Shown here: piece after piece, positions 44,404 to 52,020 of the stretch | Numbering within the stretch: position 1 is the stretch's first letter | Layout: every line of letters begins with the position of its first letter | Assembly: GCF_030014955.1 (NCBI RefSeq) | Contig: NZ_JAGRPV010000001.1 | Location: 2,728,001-2,792,000 of the forward strand | Source of the DNA: Cohnella hashimotonis | GTDB taxonomy: Bacteria; Bacillota; Bacilli; Paenibacillales; Paenibacillaceae | Reading direction: 5' to 3' | Length of the DNA: 64,000 nt | Made by a program: the position numbers and the translations under genes | The notes under the pieces: model-generated | The model's database searches: none | Seen by the model: only the letters and a program-made list of their open reading frames with translations | Told to the model about the DNA's origin: nothing

Positions 44404-44786
44404 TGATGAGACAAATGATGAAGTCCAAACTCCATAGAGCGACGGTGACCGAAGCGAATTTGAATTATGTCGGCAGCATCACGATCGACGAGGATCTGCT
44501 GGAGCTGGTAGACATTTTGCCGGACGAAAAAGTGCAGATCGTGAACAACAACAACGGCGCCCGCTTTGAGACGTACACGATTCCGGGTCCGCGCGGCTCT
44601 GGCGTTATCTGCCTGAACGGCGCCGCGGCGCGGCTCGTACAGCCGGGAGACAAGGTAATCATTATCGCTTATGGTTATATGGAAAACGAAGAAGCGAAGC
44701 GGCACAAGCCGAAGGTCGCCATACTGGACGAAGCCAACCGCGTCGTTCAAATGATGGCGCAGGAGCCTCATTCGACCGTCGTCTGA
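44403..44786 (+). CDS. panD: Aspartate 1-decarboxylase
   Basis: Makes beta-alanine; a pyruvoyl enzyme that self-cleaves. ATG 44403 overlaps the panC stop (127 residues), GGAGG 10 bases upstream. The autocleavage site Gly24-Ser25 is in [15 protein letters not shown], with the conserved [14 protein letters not shown] before it and [19 protein letters not shown] after. Completes the panBCD operon. Confidence 0.96.
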   Translation: MMRQMMKSKLHRATVTEANLNYVGSITIDEDLLELVDILPDEKVQIVNNNNGARFETYTIPGPRGSGVICLNGAAARLVQPGDKVIIIAYGYMENEEAKRHKPKVAILDEANRVVQMMAQEPHSTVV

Positions 44787-44795
44787 AGCGTATGA

Positions 44796-44851
44796 AAGGC
44801 CTCCGGCAAACGCAGAATGAGCATTACAAATCGTCTGCGACTGGGGGCCTT
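44796..44851 (+). terminator. Long hairpin between panD and the TPR gene
   Basis: AAGGCCTCC (44796-44804) pairs GGGGGCCTT (44843-44851) with one T-G pair; inside, CGCAGA pairs TCTGCG. No T-run follows immediately; the seven-T run at about 44867-44873 is too far away. It may be a terminator relic or a translational control element for the GTG at 44857. Confidence 0.4.
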
Positions 44852-44856
44852 ATTCC

Positions 44857-45519
44857 GTGATTCAACCCTTTTTTTCCGCCATGAACGACGTGCTGGACCG
44901 GATGATCGAACGCTATCCGAATTCGACGCCGGACGAAAAGTTGGCGCTTGAAGAGCAATGGAACGTGTTAAAATCGATGAGTGATGATATCATTGAGTCA
45001 TGGCTTGCGCTTGAGGAAAAGATGGGCGATTACAGGCGGCGGCGTCAAGCGGTCGATATCGACGGCCTGAACGCCGAGTCCGCCGTCCTTGCGGCGCCGA
45101 CAGAATGGCCCGTTCCGTTCGTGAAGGGGCAGGGATATTTTAAGCTGCGCATGTTCCGCGAATGCGCCAGCCAGTTCGAACAGCTGCTTGACCAGTATGC
45201 GGAATGGTCGCTTGCCCGCTTGTATCTGGCGATGAGCCGGATGCATCTCGGCGAGTTCGCGGAAGCGCACCGCCACTTTCAATTCGTAGCCGGAACGGCC
45301 GACGAGCCCAAGCTCCAGGCGATCGCTTTCAACGCGATGGGCTGCGTTCAGGCGGTTCAAGCGAATATGGCGCAGGCGCAGCATTTTTTTCGCAAGGCGC
45401 TGGAGCTCGATCCCGGTTTCGCCGACGCGAAGCACAACCTGGACGCCTGTGTCGGCGATGCCGGCAGCGTTCAGCTCTCCTTCGGCAGCGCAGAGCTGAC
45501 GGCGCTCGCGCCCGGCTGA
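44857..45519 (+). CDS. TPR-containing protein
   Basis: 220 residues from GTG 44857. The N-terminal 70 residues form a helical, acidic region. The central part has tetratricopeptide-like repeats: PFVKGQGYFKLRMFRECASQ, EWSLARLYLAMSRMHLGEFA with EAHRHFQFVAG, and AFNAMGCVQAVQANMAQAQH followed by FFRKALELDPGFADAKHNLD, the most canonical. No signal peptide. Function unknown; lies between panD and dinG, and its start is just after the large hairpin. Confidence 0.82.
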   Translation: MIQPFFSAMNDVLDRMIERYPNSTPDEKLALEEQWNVLKSMSDDIIESWLALEEKMGDYRRRRQAVDIDGLNAESAVLAAPTEWPVPFVKGQGYFKLRMFRECASQFEQLLDQYAEWSLARLYLAMSRMHLGEFAEAHRHFQFVAGTADEPKLQAIAFNAMGCVQAVQANMAQAQHFFRKALELDPGFADAKHNLDACVGDAGSVQLSFGSAELTALAPG

Positions 45520-45610
45520 GCCGCTCCAGGCAGCGTGACCGCAGAGGGCTTGCCCGAAGTTCCATGCCCGAAGGCGCGACGAAGGCGAAGTGCAGGAAAG
45601 GAAGTCATTC

Positions 45611-48600
45611 ATGAAATTTGCGGTACTCGACTTCGAGACGACGGGAACGTCGTCCCAGCAAGATGAAATCATACAAATCGGCATCGCGGTCGTGGACGAC
45701 ACGGGCGCGCTGTCTTCCGTATATCAATCGCTCGTGAAGCCGTCGCGTCCGATTCCCGCTTTTATTACGACCTTGACGGGAATCGGCGATGCCGATGTCG
45801 CTGACGCACCGGCGATCGAGGACGCGGTGGCCGAGATGGTGCCGCTGCTTCAAGATGCCGTCCTCGTCGCTCACAACGCCGGCTTCGACGCCGCGTTTTT
45901 GCAGGCCGCTCTAGACAAGAGCGGTTATTTGCCGTTTTCGGGTCGCGTACTGGACACCGTAGACTTGGCAAGGCTGGTCTTTCCGTTTTTGCCGTCGTAC
46001 CGGCTGACGGCGATTACGCATGGCCTTGGCATCGCGCACGACAGGCCACACCAGGCGGATAGCGACGCGCTGGCGACGGCCGAGGTGCTTGCGGCATGCA
46101 TCGGACGGCTCAGAGCGCTGCCTACGCTCACGCTCGAGCGGCTGTGCGAGCTGACCGACGGCGAGCGAAGCGACCTCGGCTGGCTGCTCGCATCGCTGCG
46201 AGCGGAACGGGATACGACCTGGTTCGAAGAACCCGAAGGCTATCAGTACTATCGCCAGTTCGCCATGCGCATCGCCGACTGGACGGACGACGACGAAGGG
46301 CGCGAAGCCCAGCGGCTCCAGGCGGAGCGCGAGCTGTCGGACATGCCGTTCGAGACGTATCTGGACTCCGTCGCCGATCGCATGAAGGAGCTGTTCCCGG
46401 GCTACGAGCCGAGGGAAGGACAACGCATCATGTACGACGAGGTGCACCAGGCGCTGGCGGAAGATGCCCATCTGCTCGTCGAAGCGGGCACGGGAACGGG
46501 CAAGTCGCTCGGCTACTTGCTGCCCTCCCTTTATTATGGATTAAAAGAAAATAAAAAAATCGTCGTGACGACGCATACGATTCAGCTGCAGGAGCAGTTG
46601 CGCCAGCGCGATCTTCCGCTGCTGCAGGACGTGCTGCCCGTACCGTTCAAGGCAGCGGTGTTCAAAGGGCGAAGCAACTATATGTGCCTGCGCAAGTTCG
46701 AGCAGCAGATGCAGACGCCCGCTTTTGCGTTGTCGAGGGAGGAAGCCGTCGCGCGTGGCCAGCTCGCCGTCTGGCTGTCGGAGACCGAGCGGGGCGAAGC
46801 CGAGGAGCTTAATCTCGGGAGCCGCTCCAAGGAAGAGTGGAATGCCGTAGCAAGCGATGCGGACTCTTGCCTGAACAGACAGTGTCCCTGGTTCCGCAAA
46901 TGCTTTTACCACCGCGCCCGTCAGGACGCCCTCAAGGCGGATCTTGTCATTACGAACCACGCGATGGTATTCACGGACATGCGCGCGGAGCACCGGCTGC
47001 TTCCCGCTTACGACAGGCTGATCGTCGACGAGGCCCATCATATGGAAGAGGTAGCGAGCAACCATCTCGGACGCCGGATCGGCTACGGCGCGCTGCCTGC
47101 CGCGCTCGCAAGGCTAGCGAAGGACGCAAGGACAGGCCAACTGCCGAACCTGATCTCACAGCTGACTGGCACGGCCGAGAGCGCGAGCGGCACGTGGGCG
47201 GAGAAGCTGGAGGAGCTGCTGCCGCGCGTGCAGGAGCTTCGGGAATCTTGGGAACAATGGACGGACAGGCTTTACGCGCTGCTTGCCTCAGGCGCCGCTG
47301 CCGACGAGACGGGTGGGCTTAGCTACCGGCTGAAGTCGGATGCGCTGCCGAGGGACTGGGATTCGATCCGCGTTGACGGGGATAATGTCGTGCTGCGGCT
47401 CTCGGATCTCGTGCGTCCGCTGGAGAAGCTGCTCGCGGAGATCCGCGACCGCAGCGAGGAGCTTGCCCTGCAGAGCCTGCTGACCGACATGAACGGCACG
47501 GTCAAGGAGCTGTCTTCCGTCCGCGGCGATCTGCAGTCGTTCGTCTCGATGGCGGAGGCGGAGTGCGTCTATTGGATCGAGGGACACAGCCAGTACAAGA
47601 ACCGTTCGTTATGGATGTACATCGTGCCCGCAGACGTGAGCGGCCTGCTGAAGGAAGGCTTGTTTGGTCAAAAGGAAAGCATCGTGCTCACGTCCGCAAC
47701 GCTGACGGTAGACAAGTCGTTCCAGTACGTCAAGGAGCAGCTCGGCCTTGACGAGGCGGAGCAGCAGGGAAGACTGCGTACCGCTCAGCTCCCTTCGCCG
47801 TTTAACTACCGACAGCAGGCGCTGCTGCTCATCCCCCGCGACTTTCCGTCAATCAAGGGAAGAGACGGCGAAGCCGCGTTCTTACAGGCGCTGACGACAT
47901 CGATCGCCGAGGTGGCGACCGAAACCCGCGGCCGTATGCTTGTGCTGTTCACCTCGCACAAGATGCTGAAGACCGTTTACGAGCCGCTCAAGTCCGCGCT
48001 CGCGCCGGCCGATATTCAAGTGCTCGGTCAGGGAATGGACGGCAGCAGCCGAAGCCGGCTGACGAGCCAGTTCATGGAGCAGCCGCGCTCGGTGCTGCTC
48101 GGCACGAGCAGCTTCTGGGAGGGCGTCGACCTTCCGGGGGATGCCCTGACTTGTCTCGCGATCGTCCGGCTGCCGTTCCAGCCGCCGAACCATCCGGTGA
48201 CGGAGGCCAAGAGCGAGCGTCTGACGGCGCAGCGCAAAAATCCGTTCATGAAGCTGTCGCTGCCGCAGGCGGTCATCAAGTTCAAGCAGGGCTTCGGCAG
48301 ACTCGTGCGAACTGCCTCGGACAAGGGGATCGTCATCTTGTACGATACGCGCGTCATCGATACGAGCTACGGCAAATATTTTTTGTACTCGCTGCCCGGA
48401 CCCAAAATGGAGCATCTGCCGCTCGCTGGCCTGGTGCCGCGCGTGAGAGAATGGCTGCAGCCGGCGAATGCAGCCGCGACCGCCGAAGCTGCGGCCGACG
48501 CAGAAGCCGGCTCCGATACCGGCTCCAATATCCGCTCCGATACTGGCTCCGATACCGGCTCCGATACCGGCGAGCAGGAGGACAAGACTCGGGAGAAGAC

Positions 48601-48673
48601 CAAGCCCAAACGAACCAGAACGAAGAAACCGAAGCAGGAAAGCGATGCGACGGAAGGAGAAGTCACCAGTTGA
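45611..48673 (+). CDS. dinG: DinG-family ATP-dependent helicase with N-terminal exonuclease domain
   Basis: Large DNA-processing enzyme, 1020 residues from ATG 45611. Residues about 1-165 form a DEDDh 3'-5' exonuclease domain (FAVLDFETTGTSSQQDEI, VAHNAGFDAAFL, HQADSDALATAEVL). The superfamily 2 helicase follows, with Walker A EAGTGTGKS at 291-299 and DEAH at 473-476. Between them, cysteines in NYMCLRK and SCLNRQCPWFRKC could hold an iron-sulfur cluster as in XPD/DinG. Late motifs SFWEGVDLPGDAL and QGFGRLVRT are present. The C-terminal tail is low complexity with five 12-base repeats, then Lys/Arg-rich. Confidence 0.94.
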   Translation: MKFAVLDFETTGTSSQQDEIIQIGIAVVDDTGALSSVYQSLVKPSRPIPAFITTLTGIGDADVADAPAIEDAVAEMVPLLQDAVLVAHNAGFDAAFLQAALDKSGYLPFSGRVLDTVDLARLVFPFLPSYRLTAITHGLGIAHDRPHQADSDALATAEVLAACIGRLRALPTLTLERLCELTDGERSDLGWLLASLRAERDTTWFEEPEGYQYYRQFAMRIADWTDDDEGREAQRLQAERELSDMPFETYLDSVADRMKELFPGYEPREGQRIMYDEVHQALAEDAHLLVEAGTGTGKSLGYLLPSLYYGLKENKKIVVTTHTIQLQEQLRQRDLPLLQDVLPVPFKAAVFKGRSNYMCLRKFEQQMQTPAFALSREEAVARGQLAVWLSETERGEAEELNLGSRSKEEWNAVASDADSCLNRQCPWFRKCFYHRARQDALKADLVITNHAMVFTDMRAEHRLLPAYDRLIVDEAHHMEEVASNHLGRRIGYGALPAALARLAKDARTGQLPNLISQLTGTAESASGTWAEKLEELLPRVQELRESWEQWTDRLYALLASGAAADETGGLSYRLKSDALPRDWDSIRVDGDNVVLRLSDLVRPLEKLLAEIRDRSEELALQSLLTDMNGTVKELSSVRGDLQSFVSMAEAECVYWIEGHSQYKNRSLWMYIVPADVSGLLKEGLFGQKESIVLTSATLTVDKSFQYVKEQLGLDEAEQQGRLRTAQLPSPFNYRQQALLLIPRDFPSIKGRDGEAAFLQALTTSIAEVATETRGRMLVLFTSHKMLKTVYEPLKSALAPADIQVLGQGMDGSSRSRLTSQFMEQPRSVLLGTSSFWEGVDLPGDALTCLAIVRLPFQPPNHPVTEAKSERLTAQRKNPFMKLSLPQAVIKFKQGFGRLVRTASDKGIVILYDTRVIDTSYGKYFLYSLPGPKMEHLPLAGLVPRVREWLQPANAAATAEAAADAEAGSDTGSNIRSDTGSDTGSDTGEQEDKTREKTKPKRTRTKKPKQESDATEGEVTS
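48509..48568. repeat. 12-bp x5 tandem repeat in the dinG tail
   Basis: Five head-to-tail copies of GGCTCCGATACC with a few changes in copies 2 and 3, encoding GSDT-type tetrapeptides. Unit length keeps the frame. It lies in the disordered C-terminal tail. Confidence 0.93.
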
Positions 48674-49422
48674 AGCAAATCAAAATATCTGAAGCGGTCG
48701 TCCGGCGCCTTCCGATTTACCTGCGTTATCTGAATGAACTCAGCATCAGCGACGTCCAGACGGTGTCCTCGCAGGATCTCGGAGACAAGCTCGATCTCAA
48801 TCCTGCCCAGATCCGCAAGGATCTTGCCTACTTCGGCGAGTTCGGGCGTAAGGGCGTCGGCTACAATGTCGGATACTTGATCGAGAAGATCCGTCATATT
48901 CTCAATCTCGACCGTCCGATCCATGTGGCGCTCGTGGGCGCCGGCAACCTTGGCCGGGCCCTTTGCAACTACAATATGTACCTGAAGGACAATATGAAGA
49001 TCGTATCGGTGTTCGACGACGATCCGGCCAAAAAGGGCGTGGCGATCGGCCATTTGACCGTTAACCCGATTCAGATGCTTCCGCACGAAGTAAAGGACAA
49101 GGACATCTCGATCGGAATCATCACCGTGCCGGCGAGCGAAGCGCAGAAGGTCGCGGACCGCTTCGTCGAAGCGGGGATCCGGGCGATCCTGAACTTTGCG
49201 CCGACGGTGCTGAAAATACCGGCAGGCATCCGCATTCACCACGCTGATTTTACGAGCGACCTGCTAAGCCTGGCTTATTATATGGATCACGATCTGGATT
49301 CGGACGGGGCGAAGGAGCGCGGCTTATCCGAAGACGCAGTAGAAGTAGAAGTAGAAGTAGAAGTAGAAGTAGAAGTAGAAGTAGAAGTAGAAGTAGTAGA
49401 AGGAGAAGGAGCGGGAAAATGA
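48670..49422 (+). CDS. rex: Redox-sensing transcriptional repressor Rex with acidic repeat tail
   Basis: Senses the NADH/NAD ratio and represses fermentation and respiration genes. TTG start at 48670, nine bases after GAAGGAGA and overlapping the dinG stop. Winged helix at the N terminus (ISEAVVRRLPIYLRYLNEL, NPAQIRKDLAYFGEFGRKGV), then a Rossmann domain (VALVGAGNLGRALCNYNMY). The Rex core ends near residue 212. The remaining tail includes nine Val-Glu dipeptides (224-241) from a GTAGAA microsatellite, an unusual extension. 250 residues in total. Confidence 0.95.
   Translation: MKQIKISEAVVRRLPIYLRYLNELSISDVQTVSSQDLGDKLDLNPAQIRKDLAYFGEFGRKGVGYNVGYLIEKIRHILNLDRPIHVALVGAGNLGRALCNYNMYLKDNMKIVSVFDDDPAKKGVAIGHLTVNPIQMLPHEVKDKDISIGIITVPASEAQKVADRFVEAGIRAILNFAPTVLKIPAGIRIHHADFTSDLLSLAYYMDHDLDSDGAKERGLSEDAVEVEVEVEVEVEVEVEVEVVEGEGAGK
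49339..49392. repeat. GTAGAA x9 microsatellite at the 3' end of rex
   Basis: Nine perfect GTAGAA units, followed by GTAGTAGAAGGAGAAGGAG up to the ribosome site of the next gene. In RNA it yields UAG triplets every six bases (49340 to 49394), then UAG 49397, GAG 49403 and GAG 49409. In the rex frame it reads Val-Glu. Confidence 0.97.
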
Positions 49423-50723
49423 AACGTTGGCTAATCGAGAACGGCATTTTTGCGGAGCTGTCCGCGGAGCGGCAAATTTTCGAGGGGTGGCTATTCGTTG
49501 AGGGCGGTTATATCACCGCCTCCGGCGAAGGCGACGCCCCGGCGGAGCTTCGCGATCAGGCGGAGGAGGTCGTGAACGGCAAAGGACTGCTGTTCCTGCC
49601 CGGTCTGATCAATACGCACGGACATGCGGCGATGTCGCTGCTGCGCGGACTGGCGGACGATCTCGTGCTGCAGGATTGGCTTGAGAATCATATGTGGCCG
49701 ATGGAAGCGAAATTTACGGGCGAGGACGTCTATTGGGGCACATCCCTTGCCGCCGCCGAAATGATACTGAGCGGAACGACGACCTTCGTCGATATGTACG
49801 ATCATATGGACAAAGTCGCCGAGGTGGCGGTCCAGGCGGGTCTGCGGGCTACGCTTACTCGCGGCGTTATCGGACTTTGTCCGCCGGACGTCCAGACGGC
49901 GAAGCTAAACGATGCCGTGCAGTTCGCGAAGGACTGGCAGGGCGCGGCAGACGGCCGCATCCAAGTGATGATGTCGCCGCATTCGCCGTATACTTGCCCG
50001 CCCGACTATATCGAACGCATCGTGGCCGCGGCACATGAGCTCGATCTGCCGCTGCATACGCACATGTCCGAGACCGCTGCCGAAGTAGCGCTCAACGTCA
50101 AGCAATACGGCGCGCGTCCGGTCGAGCATCTGGACAAGCTCGGGCTCTTTTCCCGTCCGTCGCTCGTTGCCCACGCCGTTCATCTGAACGACGACGAGAT
50201 CGCGCTGCTCGCGGAGCGCCGCGTCGCCGTCTCGCATAATCCGGTCAGCAATCTGAAGCTGGCCAGCGGCGTAGCGAGAGTGCCGGATTTGCTAACCGCC
50301 GGCGTGACCGTCTCGCTGGGAACGGATAGTGCGGCCAGCAACAACAATCTCGACCTGTTCGAAGAGATTCGGCTTGCGGCGCTGCTCCATAAGGGCGTAA
50401 CGGGCGATCCGACGGCGGTTCCCGCTGTAGAGGCGCTGCGCATGGGCACGCTGTACGGGGCCCGTTCGATCGGTCTCGGCGACGTGACCGGCAGCCTGCG
50501 TCCGGGCTTTAAGGCCGACATCACCGCCGTTTCGATCGACAAACCGCATTTTATGCCGCGCACCGATTATATTTCCCATCTCGTCTATTCGGCCAGCGGC
50601 GCGGACGTTGCCCATGTGTGGGTGGACGGCAAGCGCATCTTGCGCGATCGCGAGCTGCTGACGCTTGACGTCGAACGGATTCGCTTCGAAGCGCAGCGCT
50701 GCTTCGAGAGGCTGCGGGGATGA
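49419..50723 (+). CDS. mtaD: MTA/SAH deaminase-family amidohydrolase
   Basis: Metal-dependent amidohydrolase of 434 residues that deaminates 5'-methylthioadenosine or S-adenosylhomocysteine. Metal ligands are seen in LINTHGHAAMSLLRG (HxH, near residue 67), LHTHMSETAAEV, VAHAVHLNDDEI, and LGTDSAASNNNLDLFEEIRL. ATG overlaps the rex stop. In futalosine-pathway organisms a homologue can deaminate 6-amino-6-deoxyfutalosine, so with MqnA present this gene could serve menaquinone synthesis; the substrate cannot be decided from sequence. Confidence 0.9.
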   Translation: MKRWLIENGIFAELSAERQIFEGWLFVEGGYITASGEGDAPAELRDQAEEVVNGKGLLFLPGLINTHGHAAMSLLRGLADDLVLQDWLENHMWPMEAKFTGEDVYWGTSLAAAEMILSGTTTFVDMYDHMDKVAEVAVQAGLRATLTRGVIGLCPPDVQTAKLNDAVQFAKDWQGAADGRIQVMMSPHSPYTCPPDYIERIVAAAHELDLPLHTHMSETAAEVALNVKQYGARPVEHLDKLGLFSRPSLVAHAVHLNDDEIALLAERRVAVSHNPVSNLKLASGVARVPDLLTAGVTVSLGTDSAASNNNLDLFEEIRLAALLHKGVTGDPTAVPAVEALRMGTLYGARSIGLGDVTGSLRPGFKADITAVSIDKPHFMPRTDYISHLVYSASGADVAHVWVDGKRILRDRELLTLDVERIRFEAQRCFERLRG

Positions 50724-51244
50724 CGCCGAGCCGCATCGCGGAGCGGAGACGGCAGTCGCCTTGGACAGGTTGGCGGCTGAGCTTGATCGTCCTTGGCTTT
50801 CTCGTCTTCGTTGCGGTCGTATTCGTCGTCTATATCCGGAGCGCGGATGCCGAATACCGGGTCGAGGAACGCGCTGCGATCGCCAAGGCCAAGCAGGAAG
50901 CGGGGCTTAAGAAGATCGACAGCGTCTCCAAGCATGTATGGGACGATTCGGTCTGGGTCGTCGAGGGCAAGGACGCCTCGAATACGGCCTGGTTCGTATG
51001 GGAGCGTCAGGACGGTTCGGTCAAGGAGAAGGTTGCCGACGGCTTGAGCGAAGACGGCATCAGGGACCGCTTTAAAGCGGATCGTCCCGGCAAAAAAATC
51101 GTGCGTCTGCTGCCGGGCTGGTTTTCGGAACAACCAGCTTGGGAGATTCGTTATATCGACAATCCCGATTCCAAGCGGCAAGCGATCGTCTTTTATTCCT
51201 TCAAGGATGGAACCGCGCTTAAAACGTACAATTTGGTCTCATAA
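50720..51244 (+). CDS. ypmB: YpmB-like membrane-anchored protein (DUF5590)
   Basis: 174 residues. One transmembrane segment near residues 22-42 (RLSLIVLGFLVFVAVVFVVY), then a small extracytoplasmic domain. The VWVVEGKDASNTAWFVWE and KIVRLLPGWFSEQPAWEIRY segments match the YpmB family. It follows the dinG region in Bacillus too. PepSY-like fold probable; function unknown. ATGA overlap with the amidohydrolase. Confidence 0.85.
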   Translation: MTPSRIAERRRQSPWTGWRLSLIVLGFLVFVAVVFVVYIRSADAEYRVEERAAIAKAKQEAGLKKIDSVSKHVWDDSVWVVEGKDASNTAWFVWERQDGSVKEKVADGLSEDGIRDRFKADRPGKKIVRLLPGWFSEQPAWEIRYIDNPDSKRQAIVFYSFKDGTALKTYNLVS

Positions 51245-51292
51245 AATAAAAAAAGCTTTAAGTAGATCGCTTTAAAATTCGAATATTTACGG

Positions 51293-51325
51293 CCTGCGCT
51301 CCTTATGGCGCGGGTCTTTTTTTTT
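51293..51325 (+). terminator. Terminator after ypmB
   Basis: CCTGCGC (51293-51299) pairs GCGCGGG (51308-51314) with one T-G pair, followed by TC and nine T (51317-51325). Confidence 0.83.
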
Positions 51326-51358
51326 GTGCGACCTATCTTTTACCCCGTTCGCAAATAT

Positions 51359-51388
51359 TTGACACAACTTTTTAAGCGTTGATATATA
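51359..51388 (+). promoter_or_regulatory. Promoter with palindromic operator before the FtsH-like pair
   Basis: TTGACA (51359-51364), 18-base spacer, TATATA (51383-51388). The inverted repeat TTGATA (51379-51384) / TATCAA (51396-51401) overlaps the -10, suggesting a repressor site. Further down, AGACTAAA (51463-51470) beside the AAGGAGG ribosome site is complementary to TTTAGTCT (51389-51396). Confidence 0.5.
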
Positions 51389-51486
51389 TTTAGTCTATCA
51401 ATATATGATATACTATCTGATGTATTGTTGAAGCAGAGGGCGTAATGACAACATTTTATATCAGACTAAAGGAGGCCAATGCCTAA

Positions 51487-52020
51487 ATGAAATTGCGAAT
51501 CCTTCCTATAGCGACGACGGCCGTGGTATCGGTGGCGCTGTTGTTCGGCGGATGGTTTGCTTATCGTCATTATGGCGTGGAGCAGCCGCTAGACCGTGCT
51601 GCGGCGAAAGTGCCAGGCGTCGAATCGGCCAGCTCGAACATGAATGCGGACAACGTTACGATCAAGGTGAAGCTTAGCGATTCCGCGGATTTGGCGGATG
51701 TATATAGAACGGTCAAGGAAGAAGGCGCACGTGCGATCGGCTCGAAGAGCTTGAAGCTGATCGCGGAGAATTCGGACAATGAAGCGCTCGAGAAAATCTG
51801 GCGTTCGGCATTGTTCGACGTCGCGCAGGCGATGGACCGCAAGGAATATACCGCTATCCGCGATGCGATGGCCAAGCTGCAGGAACAAACGCCGGGGCTC
51901 ACCGCTTCGACCGAGATCGACGAGGAAAACGTGTATATCAGCCTTCGGCTTTCCGGCAGCGCCAAGTTCGTGATTCTGCCTCGCCAGGGCGAGCAATTGG
52001 AGGTGTGGCCGAATGCGTAA
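51487..52020 (+). CDS. Uncharacterised membrane-anchored protein paired with FtsH-like protease
   Basis: 177 residues from ATG 51487, AAGGAGG 11 bases upstream. A signal anchor spans about residues 8-27 (IATTAVVSVALLFGGWFAYR), followed by an extracytoplasmic domain rich in charged helices (VTIKVKLSDSADLADVYRTV). No family recognised. It overlaps the protease gene by eight bases, so the two are surely coexpressed; an adaptor or substrate role is possible but only inferred. Confidence 0.8.
   Translation: MKLRILPIATTAVVSVALLFGGWFAYRHYGVEQPLDRAAAKVPGVESASSNMNADNVTIKVKLSDSADLADVYRTVKEEGARAIGSKSLKLIAENSDNEALEKIWRSALFDVAQAMDRKEYTAIRDAMAKLQEQTPGLTASTEIDEENVYISLRLSGSAKFVILPRQGEQLEVWPNA

Noticed and set aside
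48509..48568. Repeats in dinG considered as a CRISPR-like array
   Set aside because: Units are contiguous 12-mers without spacers and lie in a coding tail.
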